Of a DNA stretch of 64,000 bases, positions 63,881-64,000 are shown one piece after another. Source of the DNA: Thermococcus sp. JdFR-02 (lineage in GTDB: Archaea; Methanobacteriota_B; Thermococci; Thermococcales; Thermococcaceae). Location: the NCBI GenBank assembly GCA_002009975.1, contig MTLP01000032.1, positions 1-64,000 on the forward strand, read 5' to 3'. The notes below the pieces were generated by a model, which saw only the letters and a list, made by a program, of their open reading frames with translations, ran no database searches and had not been told where the DNA came from. The position numbers were made by a program, and so were the translations under genes. Position 1 is the stretch's first letter, and each line of letters starts with the position of its first letter.

Positions 63881-64000
63881 AAGCTTCCACCACCTTGAGA
63901 ACTGACCTAGGGTAATCTTTAACGTATCTTTTCAGCACCCTCTTGTCTGCACGTGGAAGATACTCTTTAAAGGTTTTTAAGGCAAGCTCCTTTGAAATAG
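63870..64000 (-). CDS. Truncated (by window edge) partner of the AbiEii-type protein
   Basis: Only the last 42 codons are inside the window, reading to TAA at 63870-63872 with KEYLPRADKRVLKRYVKDYP in the visible part. The helical, basic tail and the overlapping arrangement fit the antitoxin/regulator gene of an AbiE-type pair. The N-terminal helix-turn-helix that would prove this lies beyond the window. Confidence 0.55.
   Translation of the reverse strand, partial: ISKELALKTFKEYLPRADKRVLKRYVKDYPRSVLKVVEAYEP

Overview
This window comes from a hyperthermophilic archaeon of the order Thermococcales, most likely a low-G+C Thermococcus. The lineage is inferred from family content. Diagnostic genes are a proteasome-activating nucleotidase with a C-terminal HbYX-type tail, a RIO2 kinase, a class I lysyl-tRNA synthetase, an archaeal UMP kinase, a GH57 alpha-galactosidase beside galactokinase, four-subunit dye-linked proline dehydrogenase genes and an FL11-type feast/famine regulator. 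Starts are typically preceded by GGTGNT-type ribosome binding sites, and genes are tightly packed with ATGA overlaps. No stretch longer than about 260 bases lacks a gene.

Layout. Positions 1-104 hold the end of an unusually G+C-rich, foldable sequence that looks like a structured RNA on the minus strand, cut by the window edge. From 0.16 to 4.5 kb lies a plus-strand run of poorly known genes (OB-fold/winged-helix protein, DUF2139, MDP-1-like phosphatase, DUF366, zinc ribbon). From 5.5 to 16.7 kb come housekeeping and sulfur/redox genes: lysS, an orphan iorB-like gene, an AbrB-PhoU regulator, a plant-type asparaginase, two MFS transporters, a lipoyl-synthase-like radical SAM protein, rio2 and pan. 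An orphan cas6 follows at 17 kb. From 17.7 to 20.3 kb is a lipid-linked glycan cluster (GPT/MraY-like transferase, a HAD-GT2 fusion, DUF2304). A dCMP deaminase, an archaeal BlaI-M48 protease pair and a tRNA-Leu(CAG) follow.

From 22.4 to 30.5 kb is a galactoside-use island: galK, galA (GH57), an MFS transporter, a PIG-L deacetylase, a GH4 enzyme, a GH1 beta-glycosidase and galT. Together they would import and hydrolyse alpha- and beta-galactosides and feed galactose into the Leloir pathway. From 34.3 to 44.3 kb is a proline/hydroxyproline island: a complete proline dehydrogenase operon (pdhA-F-X-B), a shortened paralogous operon (A2-X2-B2), a divergent ornithine-cyclodeaminase-type reductase, a proline racemase/hydroxyproline epimerase and an NSS transporter with a tiny MetS-like subunit. 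These could import imino acids, epimerise them and oxidise them to reduced carriers.

The remainder carries a DRG-type GTPase, the FL11-like regulator, PfpI, a PspC plus DUF4097-like envelope pair behind a long inverted repeat, a CitG-like protein, a DUF1884 protein (related to the HK97-fold family 4 encapsulins) beside an OsmC protein, a SplB-like radical SAM protein, an aminotransferase, AlaX, a cyclic-2,3-diphosphoglycerate-synthetase-like protein, AlkD, a GNAT protein, an aldo/keto reductase, an MBL hydrolase, a CoA-transferase, a membrane-anchored metallopeptidase and a YprB-like exonuclease. The right edge holds an AbiEii-type nucleotidyltransferase with a truncated partner and a gene relic. 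The most promising leads are the DUF1884/OsmC pair, the diverged cas6, the two unequal proline dehydrogenase operons with a near-identical patch suggesting gene conversion, the HAD-GT2 fusion, the hairpin ahead of the PspC operon and the left-edge RNA.
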